From JBFXDI01 sp050181295 (lineage in GTDB: Bacteria > Pseudomonadota > Alphaproteobacteria > Rhizobiales > Aestuariivirgaceae): a DNA stretch of 10,871 nt. Positions 1 to 6,707 of the stretch are shown piece after piece. The position numbers and the translations under genes were made by a program. The notes beneath the pieces are model-generated. The model saw nothing but the letters and a program-made list of their open reading frames with translations, made no database searches and was not told the DNA's origin. Positions within the stretch are counted from its first letter, which is position 1; the number at the start of each line of letters is the position of its first letter. The stretch is taken from assembly GCA_050181295.1 (NCBI GenBank), contig JBFXDI010000131.1, positions 1 through 10,871 of the forward strand. Reading direction: 5' to 3'.

Positions 1-76
1 GCAGCTCGCCATGGCCGTTGGCGAAGGTCTCGCGTTTCCGGGAAAGGTAAGTGAGACGCTCCAGGAAATGGCTCAT
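1..76 (-). CDS. narG: Respiratory nitrate reductase alpha subunit NarG, N-terminal fragment
   Basis: Only the first 25 codons lie in the window; the gene continues past the left edge. NarG is the molybdenum-cofactor and [4Fe-4S] catalytic subunit of the membrane-anchored nitrate reductase, and reduces nitrate to nitrite at the cytoplasmic face. The fragment begins MSHFLERLTYLSRK and continues through ETFANGHGEL, closely matching the start of NarG proteins (E. coli begins MSKFLDRFRYFKQKGETFADGHGQL). The ATG at 76 follows a purine-rich Shine-Dalgarno, GGAAAGGAAAAGAGCA. It sits 18 bases after the narK stop, so the two are almost certainly co-transcribed, and narHJI would be expected further left. 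Identity rests on a short stretch, but one that is very characteristic of the family. Confidence 0.9.
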   Translation of the reverse strand, partial: MSHFLERLTYLSRKRETFANGHGEL

Positions 77-94
77 TGCTCTTTTCCTTTCCGT

Positions 95-1357
95 TCAAGC
101 CGACGATGAAGACTGCATTGTCGGCGCACCGGCGGGCTCGCCCATGACCGGGGCGCGCCGCACCTCCGTCACATAGTTCAACACCAGCGAAACCGCGACG
201 ATGCCGTAAAGCAGCATGAAGCAGCTCGAATTGATCCCGAGACGATCGAGGATCGCGCCGAACATGATCGGTAGCAGAAAGCCGCCAAGCCCGCCGATCA
301 TGCCGACAATTCCCGAAACGGCGCCCATCGAGTCGGGAAAATCGTCGCCGATATATTTGAACGTCGAGGCCATGCCGCAGGCGAAGGCGATGCCCAGCAC
401 GAACAGCAGGATCGCGAAGAACCAGATCGGCAGCGCGATCGCGAAGTGGGCCGGGCCGTCGACGGTGTGAATGATCAGCTCGGTCCTGGGATAGGAGAGC
501 AGGAACAGGCAGACCCATGCGACCCACAGCACCCACCAGGTGACGGCGTGCGCTCCGAACCGGTCCGACAGCCAGCCGCCCAGCGCCCGGAAGGCTCCGG
601 CGGGAAGCGCGAAGCAGGCCGCCAGCAGCGACGCCTGCGCGATCGACAGCCCGTACTCGGTCTTGAAATATTGTGGCATCCAGATCGACAGCGCCGTGAA
701 GCCGCCGAAAACGATCGAATAGTACTGGCAGTATTTCCAGACGCGCGGGTCGCGCAGCACGGCGAGCTGTGAAAGCAACGACGGCGAGGCCGCGGTCCGC
801 GCGGGGTCCGGCGCGGAAAACATCCAGAAGATGACGGCAGTGACGACAAGCGCCGCGGCATAGACCTTCGGCACCATCTGCCAGCCATAGGCGTCGATCA
901 GCCATGGTGCGACGAACATGTTGAGCGCGGCGCCGATGGTGCCCGCCCCGAAGAAACCCATGGCGAATCCCCGCCGCTCCTTCGAAAAGAAACGCGCCAC
1001 ATAGGGGGTGCCGACGGAGAACGACGCGCCGACGAGGCCGAGCGCCAGGCCGAGCAACAGGAGCTGCCAGAAAGACGTGGTGTGGGCCGAGAGCCAGACC
1101 GGCACCGCGCAGCCGGCGAGGAGCGCCAGCATGATGCGGCGGCCGCCGAGGCGGTCGGTCCAGATGCCGAGCGGCAACCGGAAAAGCGCGCCGGTCAGCA
1201 CCGGCGTCGCGGTCAGAAGGCCGAACTCGACGGAGTTCAGACCCAGTTGCTCGCGGATGGGAATGCCCGTCACGCCGAACATCATCCAGACGGCAAAACA
1301 GATCGTGAATGACCAGGTCGTCGCAAGAAGGACGATTAGGCTTCGACGTCCCGACAT
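95..1357 (-). CDS. narK: NarK-type nitrate/nitrite MFS transporter
   Basis: This is an inner-membrane transporter of the nitrate/nitrite porter family, either a nitrate/proton symporter or a nitrate/nitrite exchanger, that would supply NarG. The 420-residue form has about 12 hydrophobic segments. Nitrate signature 1 is near residues 134-152 (GFFGAGTIGAALNMFVAPW). Signature 2 is near 345-363 (GAVSGIVGMIGGLGGFLLP). The two substrate-binding arginines are Arg60 (LFRLPLG) and Arg257 (GAFRALGG), corresponding to R89 and R305 of E. coli NarK. I chose the ATG at 1357 because GAGGGGGG lies just upstream of it. An in-frame ATG at 1396 would add 13 residues but has no comparable site. narG follows after 18 bases. 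The CRP/FNR boxes upstream suggest anaerobic or nitrogen-oxide control. Whether it is type 1 (symporter) or type 2 (antiporter) cannot be settled by eye. Confidence 0.93.
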   Translation of the reverse strand: MSGRRSLIVLLATTWSFTICFAVWMMFGVTGIPIREQLGLNSVEFGLLTATPVLTGALFRLPLGIWTDRLGGRRIMLALLAGCAVPVWLSAHTTSFWQLLLLGLALGLVGASFSVGTPYVARFFSKERRGFAMGFFGAGTIGAALNMFVAPWLIDAYGWQMVPKVYAAALVVTAVIFWMFSAPDPARTAASPSLLSQLAVLRDPRVWKYCQYYSIVFGGFTALSIWMPQYFKTEYGLSIAQASLLAACFALPAGAFRALGGWLSDRFGAHAVTWWVLWVAWVCLFLLSYPRTELIIHTVDGPAHFAIALPIWFFAILLFVLGIAFACGMASTFKYIGDDFPDSMGAVSGIVGMIGGLGGFLLPIMFGAILDRLGINSSCFMLLYGIVAVSLVLNYVTEVRRAPVMGEPAGAPTMQSSSSA

Positions 1358-1390
1358 CCACCCCCCTCTGCAAGGCTCGGTCGCTTGCGA

Positions 1391-1404
1391 TTGCAAACGG
1401 TCAA
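1391..1404. promoter_or_regulatory. CRP/FNR-family box, narK-proximal (candidate)
   Basis: TTGCAAACGGTCAA fits the TTG(A/C)-N6-(T/G)CAA consensus described for FixK-type regulators. Its centre is only about 40 bases before the narK ATG at 1357. A class II promoter at this site would therefore give a nearly leaderless transcript that lacks the Shine-Dalgarno. If the box is real it may act as a repressor or second site. It also overlaps the extra codons of the longer narK start, which argues against that start. It could be chance. Confidence 0.35.
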
Positions 1405-1478
1405 AGGACAGGTCGTCAACGCGGCGCGCAGCGATGAATCGCCTCGCCAGTTAAAACCCTGGACCGGTTTCAGGCCAG

Positions 1479-1520
1479 CGGCTTGTTGGTGCGCTCGTTT
1501 GCGCTTCCGCAAACAAGCCG
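1479..1520. repeat. Nested inverted repeats upstream of narK
   Basis: Outer arms CGGCTTGTT (1479-1487) and AACAAGCCG (1512-1520) are perfect 9-bp complements with a 24-base spacer. Inside lies a second perfect hairpin, GTTTGCG (1497-1503) and CGCAAAC (1508-1514), with loop CTTC. The two structures share bases 1512-1514, so in RNA or extruded DNA they would partly exclude each other. The inner repeat contains the CRP/FNR-type box. There is no T-tract on either side, so this does not look like an intrinsic terminator. Confidence 0.55.
1499..1512. promoter_or_regulatory. CRP/FNR-family box, narK-distal
   Basis: TTGCGCTTCCGCAA is a perfect palindrome apart from its four central bases. It fits TTG(A/C)-N6-(T/G)CAA, the FixK-type consensus, and has the same half-site spacing as FNR sites (TTGAT-N4-ATCAA). 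The centre is about 148 bases before the narK ATG. With activation at -41.5 the transcript would start near 1464 and carry a leader of about 107 bases. I see no convincing -10 hexamer there, so class I activation is also possible. FixK, FNR/Anr and NnrR/Dnr-type proteins are all candidate binders. Location ahead of narK-narG is the main support. Confidence 0.5.
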
Positions 1521-1847
1521 TTCCGGAAACGCGGTAAACATCGAGATTCGCGTGCTTTCTCGAGAATGCCCGGCACAGGCCGACCTAAGTCGCAGTCGGA
1601 CGAGATCGCCTGTCGTCCGGATGACGCTGCGCGACCGATGGAGCGTTCGCACAGGCTGCGCGCCCCGGCCGCCGCGATCGAATCGATCCCGCGCATTGCG
1701 GCGATCGCGCATCGATGCCGGCCGGCGCGGCCGACCCGACCCGCCGAAGGAGCCGGGCCGCCGAAGAGACCGAAGCGGGAAACCGTCAGCGGATCGGCTC
1801 TCTCGCGCGATTGTCGTCGGGCAGGAGATGGCGGCACCGGCCCGGGG

Positions 1848-3308
1848 TCACAAGGCATCCGCAGGAAGCGAAGGGCGCGTCGCGAGAGCCCGGCCGCCGA
1901 CCGCGAGGGCGAGCGCGACGACGATCAGAGCCGTCGCGACCGCGAACGTGATCCGCATGCCGGCGGCAACGGCGTCGGGATGCGCCGTGGCGACATCGGC
2001 CGTCGCCGATGCAAGCGCGAATACCGTGCCCATCACGGAGGCGCCGGTGATGAGCCCCAGATTGCGCGACAGGTTGAGCATGCCGGAAATGACGCCCCGC
2101 CGGTCCGGACCGACATCCATCATGACGGCCGTGTTGTTGGCGGCCTGGAATAGCTGATAACCGGGGGTCAAGAGGAGGATGGCGGCGATATAGCCGGCAA
2201 TGCCGAAGGTCGCCGGGATCACGGACAGGGCAAGCGAACCGACGGCCATTTGGACGAGGCCGACGACGACGATGGATGGAGCGCCCCACCGATCGACGAT
2301 ACGCCCGGCCAGGACACCGCTCAGCGCGGAGATTGCGGGGCCGATCGACAAAACGATTCCGACGAGCGCCGCGTCGAGCCCGAGCGCGCGCGAGAGGTAG
2401 AACGGCCCGACCACCAGCGTCGCCATCATCACCGTCGAGACGAGCGCGTTCATGGCGAGGCCGGCGCTCAGGGCGGGATCGCGAAACATCGCCGGTCGGA
2501 TCAACGGCGATGCGCCCCTCGCCTCGGCGAGCAGGAAGAGTCCCATTCCGAAGACGGCCGCCAACAGCAGCGCCAGATTGAGCGAGCCGAAGCTGCCGCG
2601 CCCGATCGTCATGGCGAGCGCATAGGCCCCGAGCGTCAGGGCAAGCAGCAGCGTGCCCGCCTTGTCGAAGCCGGCGCGATCCGCCTTCGGCTCCCGGCGA
2701 TCGGCGGGCAGGGTGCGACAGGCAAGAAGCAGAGCGAGGATACCGAGCGGCAGGTTGACGAGGAAGATGGCCTGCCAACCGAGCGAGGCGATCAGGACGC
2801 CGCCGAGCGACGGACCGAGCGCGGTGCCGATCGCCGACATGGTTCCGAGCAGCCCCATGGCGCTGCCCGTCCTTGCCTTCGGGACCGTCTCGCCGACAAA
2901 GGCCATGGTGAGGGCCATCATGATGGCCGCACCCAGGCCCTGCACCGCCCGGGCGGCAATCAGCAGCCAGAGCGTGGGCGCGACGCCGCACAGGGCCGAG
3001 GCCGCCGTGAACAGGAAGAGTCCGGCCAGCAGCAGCCGGCGGCGGCCGGCGATATCGCCGAGCCGTCCGACGCTGACGATCAGGGTGGTAATGGCGAGGA
3101 GATAGGCGAGGACGATCCACTGGACCTCCTGGAAGGAGACGTCGAACGCCTCCGCCAATGTCGGCAAGGCGACATTGGCGATGCTGGTGCCGAGCGAGGA
3201 CAGCAACATGGAGAGGGATAGCCCGGCGAGCGCCCACCGAACCGAAACCGTCCGTTCCGCGCCTCCGGCTTTCGCCTCCTCTCGTCCCGCGGCGATTGGC
3301 TTCAACAT
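1848..3308 (-). CDS. DHA2 (EmrB/QacA-type) MFS multidrug exporter
   Basis: A 486-residue inner-membrane, proton-driven drug exporter, the usual length for the 14-helix DHA2 family. Motif A lies at 81-90 (GRLGDIAGRR), the motif B arginine region at 120-129 (RAVQGLGAAI), and antiporter motif C at 161-172 (GTALGPSLGGVL). The helix-1 motif reads TSIANVALPTL at 41-51. The acidic residue common just before it in DHA2 proteins is replaced (LGTS rather than LDxT), so proton coupling may use other carboxylates. The ATG at 3308 follows GAAGAGGAGGTTC, a very strong Shine-Dalgarno set close to the start. A LysR-type gene diverges from it, suggesting local control by that regulator. No membrane-fusion (EmrA) partner is nearby. 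The substrate cannot be told. Confidence 0.9.
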   Translation of the reverse strand: MLKPIAAGREEAKAGGAERTVSVRWALAGLSLSMLLSSLGTSIANVALPTLAEAFDVSFQEVQWIVLAYLLAITTLIVSVGRLGDIAGRRRLLLAGLFLFTAASALCGVAPTLWLLIAARAVQGLGAAIMMALTMAFVGETVPKARTGSAMGLLGTMSAIGTALGPSLGGVLIASLGWQAIFLVNLPLGILALLLACRTLPADRREPKADRAGFDKAGTLLLALTLGAYALAMTIGRGSFGSLNLALLLAAVFGMGLFLLAEARGASPLIRPAMFRDPALSAGLAMNALVSTVMMATLVVGPFYLSRALGLDAALVGIVLSIGPAISALSGVLAGRIVDRWGAPSIVVVGLVQMAVGSLALSVIPATFGIAGYIAAILLLTPGYQLFQAANNTAVMMDVGPDRRGVISGMLNLSRNLGLITGASVMGTVFALASATADVATAHPDAVAAGMRITFAVATALIVVALALAVGGRALATRPSLPADAL

Positions 3309-3447
3309 GAACCTCCTCTTCTGACGACCCCCGAAACGGAGCTGTCAGAAAGGTAGTTTCCTGCGTGACATGGCGGAATACGCATCATTTGCACTCTATT
3401 CATGCGTTTGACGCCACATCGCCATCGAACCGTGCTAGGGTGTGCGC
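3309..3447. promoter_or_regulatory. Divergent MFS/LysR control region with dyad
   Basis: The 139 bases between the two divergent genes are clearly more AT-rich around 3355-3410 than the flanking genes. They contain an inverted repeat, ACGCAT (3380-3385) and ATGCGT (3402-3407), with a 16-base spacer. LysR-type proteins usually bind dyads in such intergenic regions, controlling both themselves and the divergent gene. A TTGACG at 3408-3413 could be a -35 for the regulator, but the facing -10 is poor. The binding site is therefore a candidate only. Confidence 0.4.
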
Positions 3448-4338
3448 ATGCCGGCGCCCGATCTCAACCTGCTCGTCACCCTCGATGCGCTGCTCGCGGA
3501 AGGCAGCGTCGCCCGCGCCGCCCAACGGTTGCGGCTCAGCCCCTCGGCGATGAGCCGGGCCCTGGCGCGATTGCGTCAGGCGACGGGCGATCCGCTGCTG
3601 GTCAGGGCCGGGCGCGGCCTCGTTCCCACGCCCCGGGCGCTCGAGCTCCGCGAGCGGGTCGGTGGGCTCGTCCAGGATGCGGAGGCGGTTCTGCGCCCTG
3701 CCGGGAAGCTCAACCTCAAGCGGCTCGTCCGGACCTTCACGCTGCGGACCCGCGACGGCTTTGCCGAGAACTTCGGACCGGCCCTCATCGCGCGCGTCGG
3801 CGCGGAAGCGCCCGGCGTGCGGCTGCGCTTCCTGCAGAAGCCGGACAAGGACAGCGCGCCGCTTCGCGACGGGACCGTCGATCTGGAAACCGGCGTCGTG
3901 GGGGAGACGACGGGTCCGGAAGTGCGTGCGCAGGCCTTGTTCCGGGACCGCCTCGTGGGCGTCGTGCAAAAGGGGCACGCCTTGAGCAAGGGCAGGATCA
4001 CGCCCGCCCGTTATGCGGCCGGGCGGCACATCTACGTCTCGCGGCGGGGCCTCGACAAGGGGCCGATCGACGAAGCCCTGGTTTCGTTCGGGCTGGAACG
4101 CGAGATCGTCGCGATCGTCGGCGAGTTCTCGACGGCGCTTGCGCTTGCGCGTGCTTCCGACCTGATCGCCAGCGTTCCCGAACGGCACACCGGAAACCTG
4201 CGCGCCGGCATGCATAGCTTTCCCCTGCCGGTCGCGACGTCGGAGATCGCGGTGTCATTGCTCTGGCACCCCCGGATGGATGCCGATCCGGCGCATCGCT
4301 GGCTGCGCGAGTGCATCCGGCAGGCCTGCGCGGCGTGA
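3448..4338 (+). CDS. LysR-type transcriptional regulator
   Basis: A 296-residue DNA-binding regulator of normal family length. The N-terminal winged helix-turn-helix spans about residues 4-65: DLNLLVTLDALLAEGSVARA, then AQRLRLSPSAMSRALARLRQ, ending in the typical DPLLVRAGRGLVPTPRAL. The remainder, from about 90, is the periplasmic-binding-protein-like effector domain. The ATG at 3448 is preferred because AGGG sits 7 bases upstream. A GTG at 3442 would add two residues. Divergent placement from the MFS exporter suggests it controls that pump in response to an unknown ligand. Its 3' end converges on the sorbosone dehydrogenase gene with about 90 bases between them, and no clear intrinsic terminator is visible there. 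Confidence 0.92.
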   Translation: MPAPDLNLLVTLDALLAEGSVARAAQRLRLSPSAMSRALARLRQATGDPLLVRAGRGLVPTPRALELRERVGGLVQDAEAVLRPAGKLNLKRLVRTFTLRTRDGFAENFGPALIARVGAEAPGVRLRFLQKPDKDSAPLRDGTVDLETGVVGETTGPEVRAQALFRDRLVGVVQKGHALSKGRITPARYAAGRHIYVSRRGLDKGPIDEALVSFGLEREIVAIVGEFSTALALARASDLIASVPERHTGNLRAGMHSFPLPVATSEIAVSLLWHPRMDADPAHRWLRECIRQACAA

Positions 4339-4429
4339 CCTGCGGCCCTCATCGACACACCGCCGAGGGTGACGGCCTGGCCGGATGCGCCGATGGAATC
4401 GAAGGCCCCGCGCCCGCCTTGCGTCGCCG

Positions 4430-5722
4430 CTATGGGCCCGTCGGGGTCACGCGCCAGATAGTGTTCGAGAGGTCGTCGGCGACGATCAGCGCGCCGCGCG
4501 GGTCTAGCGTTACGCCGACCGGCCGCCCGCGGGTCTTGCCGTCCGTCCCGAGGAAGCCGCTGACGAAGTCGACCGGCGGACCCGCGGGGCGGCCGCTGCG
4601 GAACGGCACGAAGCTCACCCGGTAGCCGACCGGCGTGTTGCGGTTCCAGCTGCCATGCTCCCCGACGAACACGCCGTCGGCGAACGGGGCGCCCATCGCC
4701 GGCGCGGAGAAGGCGAGCCCGAGCGCAGCGACATGCGATCCGAGGCTGAAATCGGGACGGATCGCCGAGGCGACCTTTTGCGGATCCTGGGGGCGGACGC
4801 GGGTGTCTACGTTCTGGCCCCAATAGCTGTAGGGCCAGCCGTAGAATCCGCCTTCCCGGACGGCGGTGAGATAGTCCGGCACGAGGTTCGGACCGATCTC
4901 GTCGCGCTCGTTCACGACCGCCCATAGCTCGCCCGTACCCGATTGGATGGCGAGCGCGGTGGGGTTGCGGAGGCCGGTGGCATAGGGCCTGTGTGCGCCC
5001 GTCTGGGCATCCACCTGCCACACCATGGCCCGGTCGATTTCGGCCTGCATGCCGCGTTCGGTGATGTTGCTGTTGGAGCCGATGCCGACATAGAGAAAGC
5101 GCCCGTCGGCGCTGGCGGTCAGCGCCTTCGTCCAGTGATGGTTGATCGCCGAAGGCAGCTCCGTGATCGTGACCGGCGGTCCGCTTGCCTCGGTCTGTCC
5201 CTCCCGATACTCGAAACGCACCAGCGCATCCTGATTGGCGACGTAGAGCCGGTCGCCGACCAGCGCGAGCCCGTAAGGCGCGTTGAGATTGTCGGCGAAG
5301 ACCGTCCGTCCTTCGTAGATGCCGTCGCCGTCGCTGTCCCGCAGCAGGGTCAGGCGGTTGCCGCTCGCGACCGGGCTTGTCCCCTGCGCCTTGATGATGC
5401 CGGCGATCACGTCCTTCGGCGTCAGTCGCGGCGCCCCTCCGCCTCTCCCTTCGGCGACCAGGATGTCGCCATTGGGCAGGACGAGGGTCTGGCGCGGGAT
5501 CTGCAGCCCGGTGGCAATGGCCGCGATGGTGTAGCCTTGCGGTACCGTGGGCCGCTGGTCGCCCCATTCCGCCGGGTTCGCGATCTTCATGGCGGGGAGG
5601 AGCCCGCCCTGCGGCGCCGGGAGCTGCGGATCGGACCCATATTGCGACGGGTCCGGATCCTCGCCGCAGGCGATCAGAAGGACCGAGAGGGCGAGGAGCG
5701 GGAGTAACTTCGCGTATTTCAT
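4430..5722 (-). CDS. L-sorbosone/aldose dehydrogenase-like PQQ beta-propeller lipoprotein
   Basis: A 430-residue exported lipoprotein of the soluble glucose dehydrogenase/sorbosone dehydrogenase (YliI-like) family, which oxidises aldoses or aldehydes with PQQ. The signal peptide ends in lipobox LIAC, with lipidated Cys19 followed by Gly20. Family motifs are present: the His pair at 195-196 (INHHWTKAL) in the position of the catalytic base, Arg252-Asn253 in GLRNPTALA, TGELWAVVNERDE near 263-274, GWPYSYWG near 295-302, GEHGSWNR near 354-361, and RGRPVGVTLDPRGALIVADD near 398-417. The ATG at 5722 overlaps the stop of the DUF2231 gene as ATGA, so translation is probably coupled. An open frame continues 97 codons upstream, but only antisense-like residues are encoded there and the signal peptide fixes the start. 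The sugar substrate and actual PQQ use are unproven. Confidence 0.9.
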   Translation of the reverse strand: MKYAKLLPLLALSVLLIACGEDPDPSQYGSDPQLPAPQGGLLPAMKIANPAEWGDQRPTVPQGYTIAAIATGLQIPRQTLVLPNGDILVAEGRGGGAPRLTPKDVIAGIIKAQGTSPVASGNRLTLLRDSDGDGIYEGRTVFADNLNAPYGLALVGDRLYVANQDALVRFEYREGQTEASGPPVTITELPSAINHHWTKALTASADGRFLYVGIGSNSNITERGMQAEIDRAMVWQVDAQTGAHRPYATGLRNPTALAIQSGTGELWAVVNERDEIGPNLVPDYLTAVREGGFYGWPYSYWGQNVDTRVRPQDPQKVASAIRPDFSLGSHVAALGLAFSAPAMGAPFADGVFVGEHGSWNRNTPVGYRVSFVPFRSGRPAGPPVDFVSGFLGTDGKTRGRPVGVTLDPRGALIVADDLSNTIWRVTPTGP

Positions 5723-6147
5723 GTCAGCCGCTCCTGCGCGACGCCGGAGAAGCCTACGCCCGTGGCCGCAATCGCGAGCGCGGCCACGATCGCGGAGAGA
5801 ACGAGGCCTTCCGGCATGCTCGCCCAGACGTCCTTGGCGTGAACCAGTTCGTTGATGAAGCCGAGGACCCAGGCCACCAGCAGAAGGAGAAAATAGAGAG
5901 TTGACCGCCATCCGCGCCGATCGGCGCGAAACAGTCCGATGAGCGCCCACAGCAGCGCGAAGCCGCCGAACACCAGGCCACCGACGATCAGCCAGGAAGC
6001 GAAGTTCTTCCACTGAATCTCGTAACTCGAGGCATAGGCGATGTCGCTGAGGAGGACGCCGAGGAACAGCGGAACGGTACCTGCCAGCAGGATCGCGTGA
6101 AGCGGATGAAGCGGTCGTTGATGCCTTCGGTCGACGGCGACAGCCAC
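5719..6147 (-). CDS. DUF2231 family small membrane protein
   Basis: A 142-residue inner-membrane protein with four hydrophobic segments, near residues 17-38, 49-73, 84-99 and 115-134. The N-terminal RPLHPLHAILLAGTVPLFLG is the characteristic HP-x-H start of DUF2231 proteins, whose function is unknown. The GTG at 6147 was chosen because GGAGG (6160-6156) lies 8 bases upstream. The frame opens at a TTG at 6162, but that TTG overlaps the Shine-Dalgarno itself. The stop overlaps the start of the following PQQ-type lipoprotein by 4 bases (ATGA). This pairing suggests a shared role at the membrane, perhaps as a quinone or electron-transfer partner of the dehydrogenase. That role is inference only. 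Confidence 0.82.
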   Translation of the reverse strand: MAVAVDRRHQRPLHPLHAILLAGTVPLFLGVLLSDIAYASSYEIQWKNFASWLIVGGLVFGGFALLWALIGLFRADRRGWRSTLYFLLLLVAWVLGFINELVHAKDVWASMPEGLVLSAIVAALAIAATGVGFSGVAQERLT

Positions 6148-6151
6148 AGCA

Positions 6152-6215
6152 AGTTCCTCCAACTCCGACGGGAGCCGAACCCCAGTTCCTCCAGCTCCGA
6201 CGGGGGCCGAGCCGA
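6152..6215. repeat. 32-base tandem duplication carrying the DUF2231 Shine-Dalgarno
   Basis: Two adjacent 32-base units (6152-6183 and 6184-6215) share 27 of 32 positions. Both begin AGTTCCTCCA and continue with the CTCCGACGGG core. On the minus strand each unit contains GGAGGAACT. The inner copy is the ribosome binding site for the GTG at 6147. The outer copy has no start codon at a useful distance. Slippage or local duplication is the simple explanation. Confidence 0.85.
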
Positions 6216-6432
6216 TGCCGCCGGGCGATGCTTCCTGGTTATCGTCGCAGGGGCCGCCGGAACCAGCGTGCCACAGTCACGCGCGGAGCACATTGTAACG
6301 AATGCGGAGGGCACCGGATGGTTCCCGCCTGGGTTGCGATGGCGCATCCGTCGCCGACCCCGGATATCCGGTACCGCGAAGACGCCGTAAACGGCACCGC
6401 GATGATTGACTGCCGACACGGGTCCCGGACCG

Positions 6433-6466
6433 CCGGGCACGGGCGGCAGGTGCCGCCCGTGCCCGG
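6433..6466. repeat. Perfect 16-bp GC-rich inverted repeat
   Basis: CCGGGCACGGGCGGCA (6433-6448) and TGCCGCCCGTGCCCGG (6451-6466) are exact complements separated by GG. In RNA this would form a very stable hairpin with a small AGGT loop. It lies about 240 bases past the stop of the hydratase-like gene and about 290 bases before the DUF2231 start. It has no T-tract on either side. It could be a transcript-end stabiliser, a REP-like element or a protein site. I see no second copy in the window. Confidence 0.85.
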
Positions 6467-6707
6467 GCGTCTCGCCGGCCCTGAGCGGGTCATGCACGAA
6501 GGGCGCGCCGAACGGGATACTGACCGCCCGCCCGGCGGCGAGACGCCGACGGTAAGGAATCCAGGCGCGGCCGGTGCGGTCGGCAACCCGGAGGCGGCAA
6601 TTCCCGCGGCGATCGAGATGGCGTCGCTTGGACAGTGGCGCACAGTGCGAGCGCGAGCCGCAATCGGCGCAACAGGTCGTTGCCCCGACTTGCTGTCGGT
6701 CGATCAT

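Larger units (their letters stand above)
1358..1847. other. Intergenic region between an MFS exporter 3' end and narK
   Basis: About 490 bases without a credible gene. Open frames here translate to Arg/Pro/Ala-rich sequence typical of non-coding frames in GC-rich DNA. I recognised no domain in them. The narK half carries the two CRP/FNR-type boxes and the nested inverted repeats. The part from about 1560 to 1847 is very GC-rich with scattered CGATCG-like words. I see no terminator with a T-tract after the MFS exporter stop at 1848. Confidence 0.6.
6148..6707. other. Gene-free region upstream of the DUF2231 operon
   Basis: About 560 bases in which open frames exist on both strands but none shows a recognisable domain, a good Shine-Dalgarno or natural-looking composition. 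It holds the 32-base tandem duplication and the 16-bp inverted repeat. A TACAAT hexamer on the minus strand (6297-6292) resembles a -10 for the DUF2231 operon, but there is no convincing -35. It may include remnants of a decayed gene, though I could not identify one. Confidence 0.5.

Noticed and set aside
1451..1858. 135-codon minus-strand frame between the MFS exporter and narK
   Set aside because: Arg/Pro/Ala/Ser-rich translation, no Shine-Dalgarno noted, overlaps the exporter's 3' end and the nested repeats; typical of empty frames in GC-rich DNA.
2250..3221. 323-codon plus-strand frame inside the MFS exporter gene
   Set aside because: Antisense shadow, rich in Arg, Gln, Glu, Asp and Gly, with no domain; the minus-strand exporter with MFS motifs explains this DNA.
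4032..5567. 511-codon minus-strand frame across the dehydrogenase and LysR genes
   Set aside because: Out-of-frame shadow of the PQQ-type lipoprotein that also runs antisense into the LysR gene; no recognisable motifs.
5723..6013. 97-codon N-terminal extension of the PQQ-type lipoprotein frame
   Set aside because: It overlaps the DUF2231 gene in another frame, and the lipoprotein signal peptide with lipobox begins exactly at the ATG at 5722.
6433..6466. Intrinsic terminator call for the 16-bp inverted repeat
   Set aside because: No T-tract follows on either strand, and it is about 240 bases from the nearest upstream stop codon.
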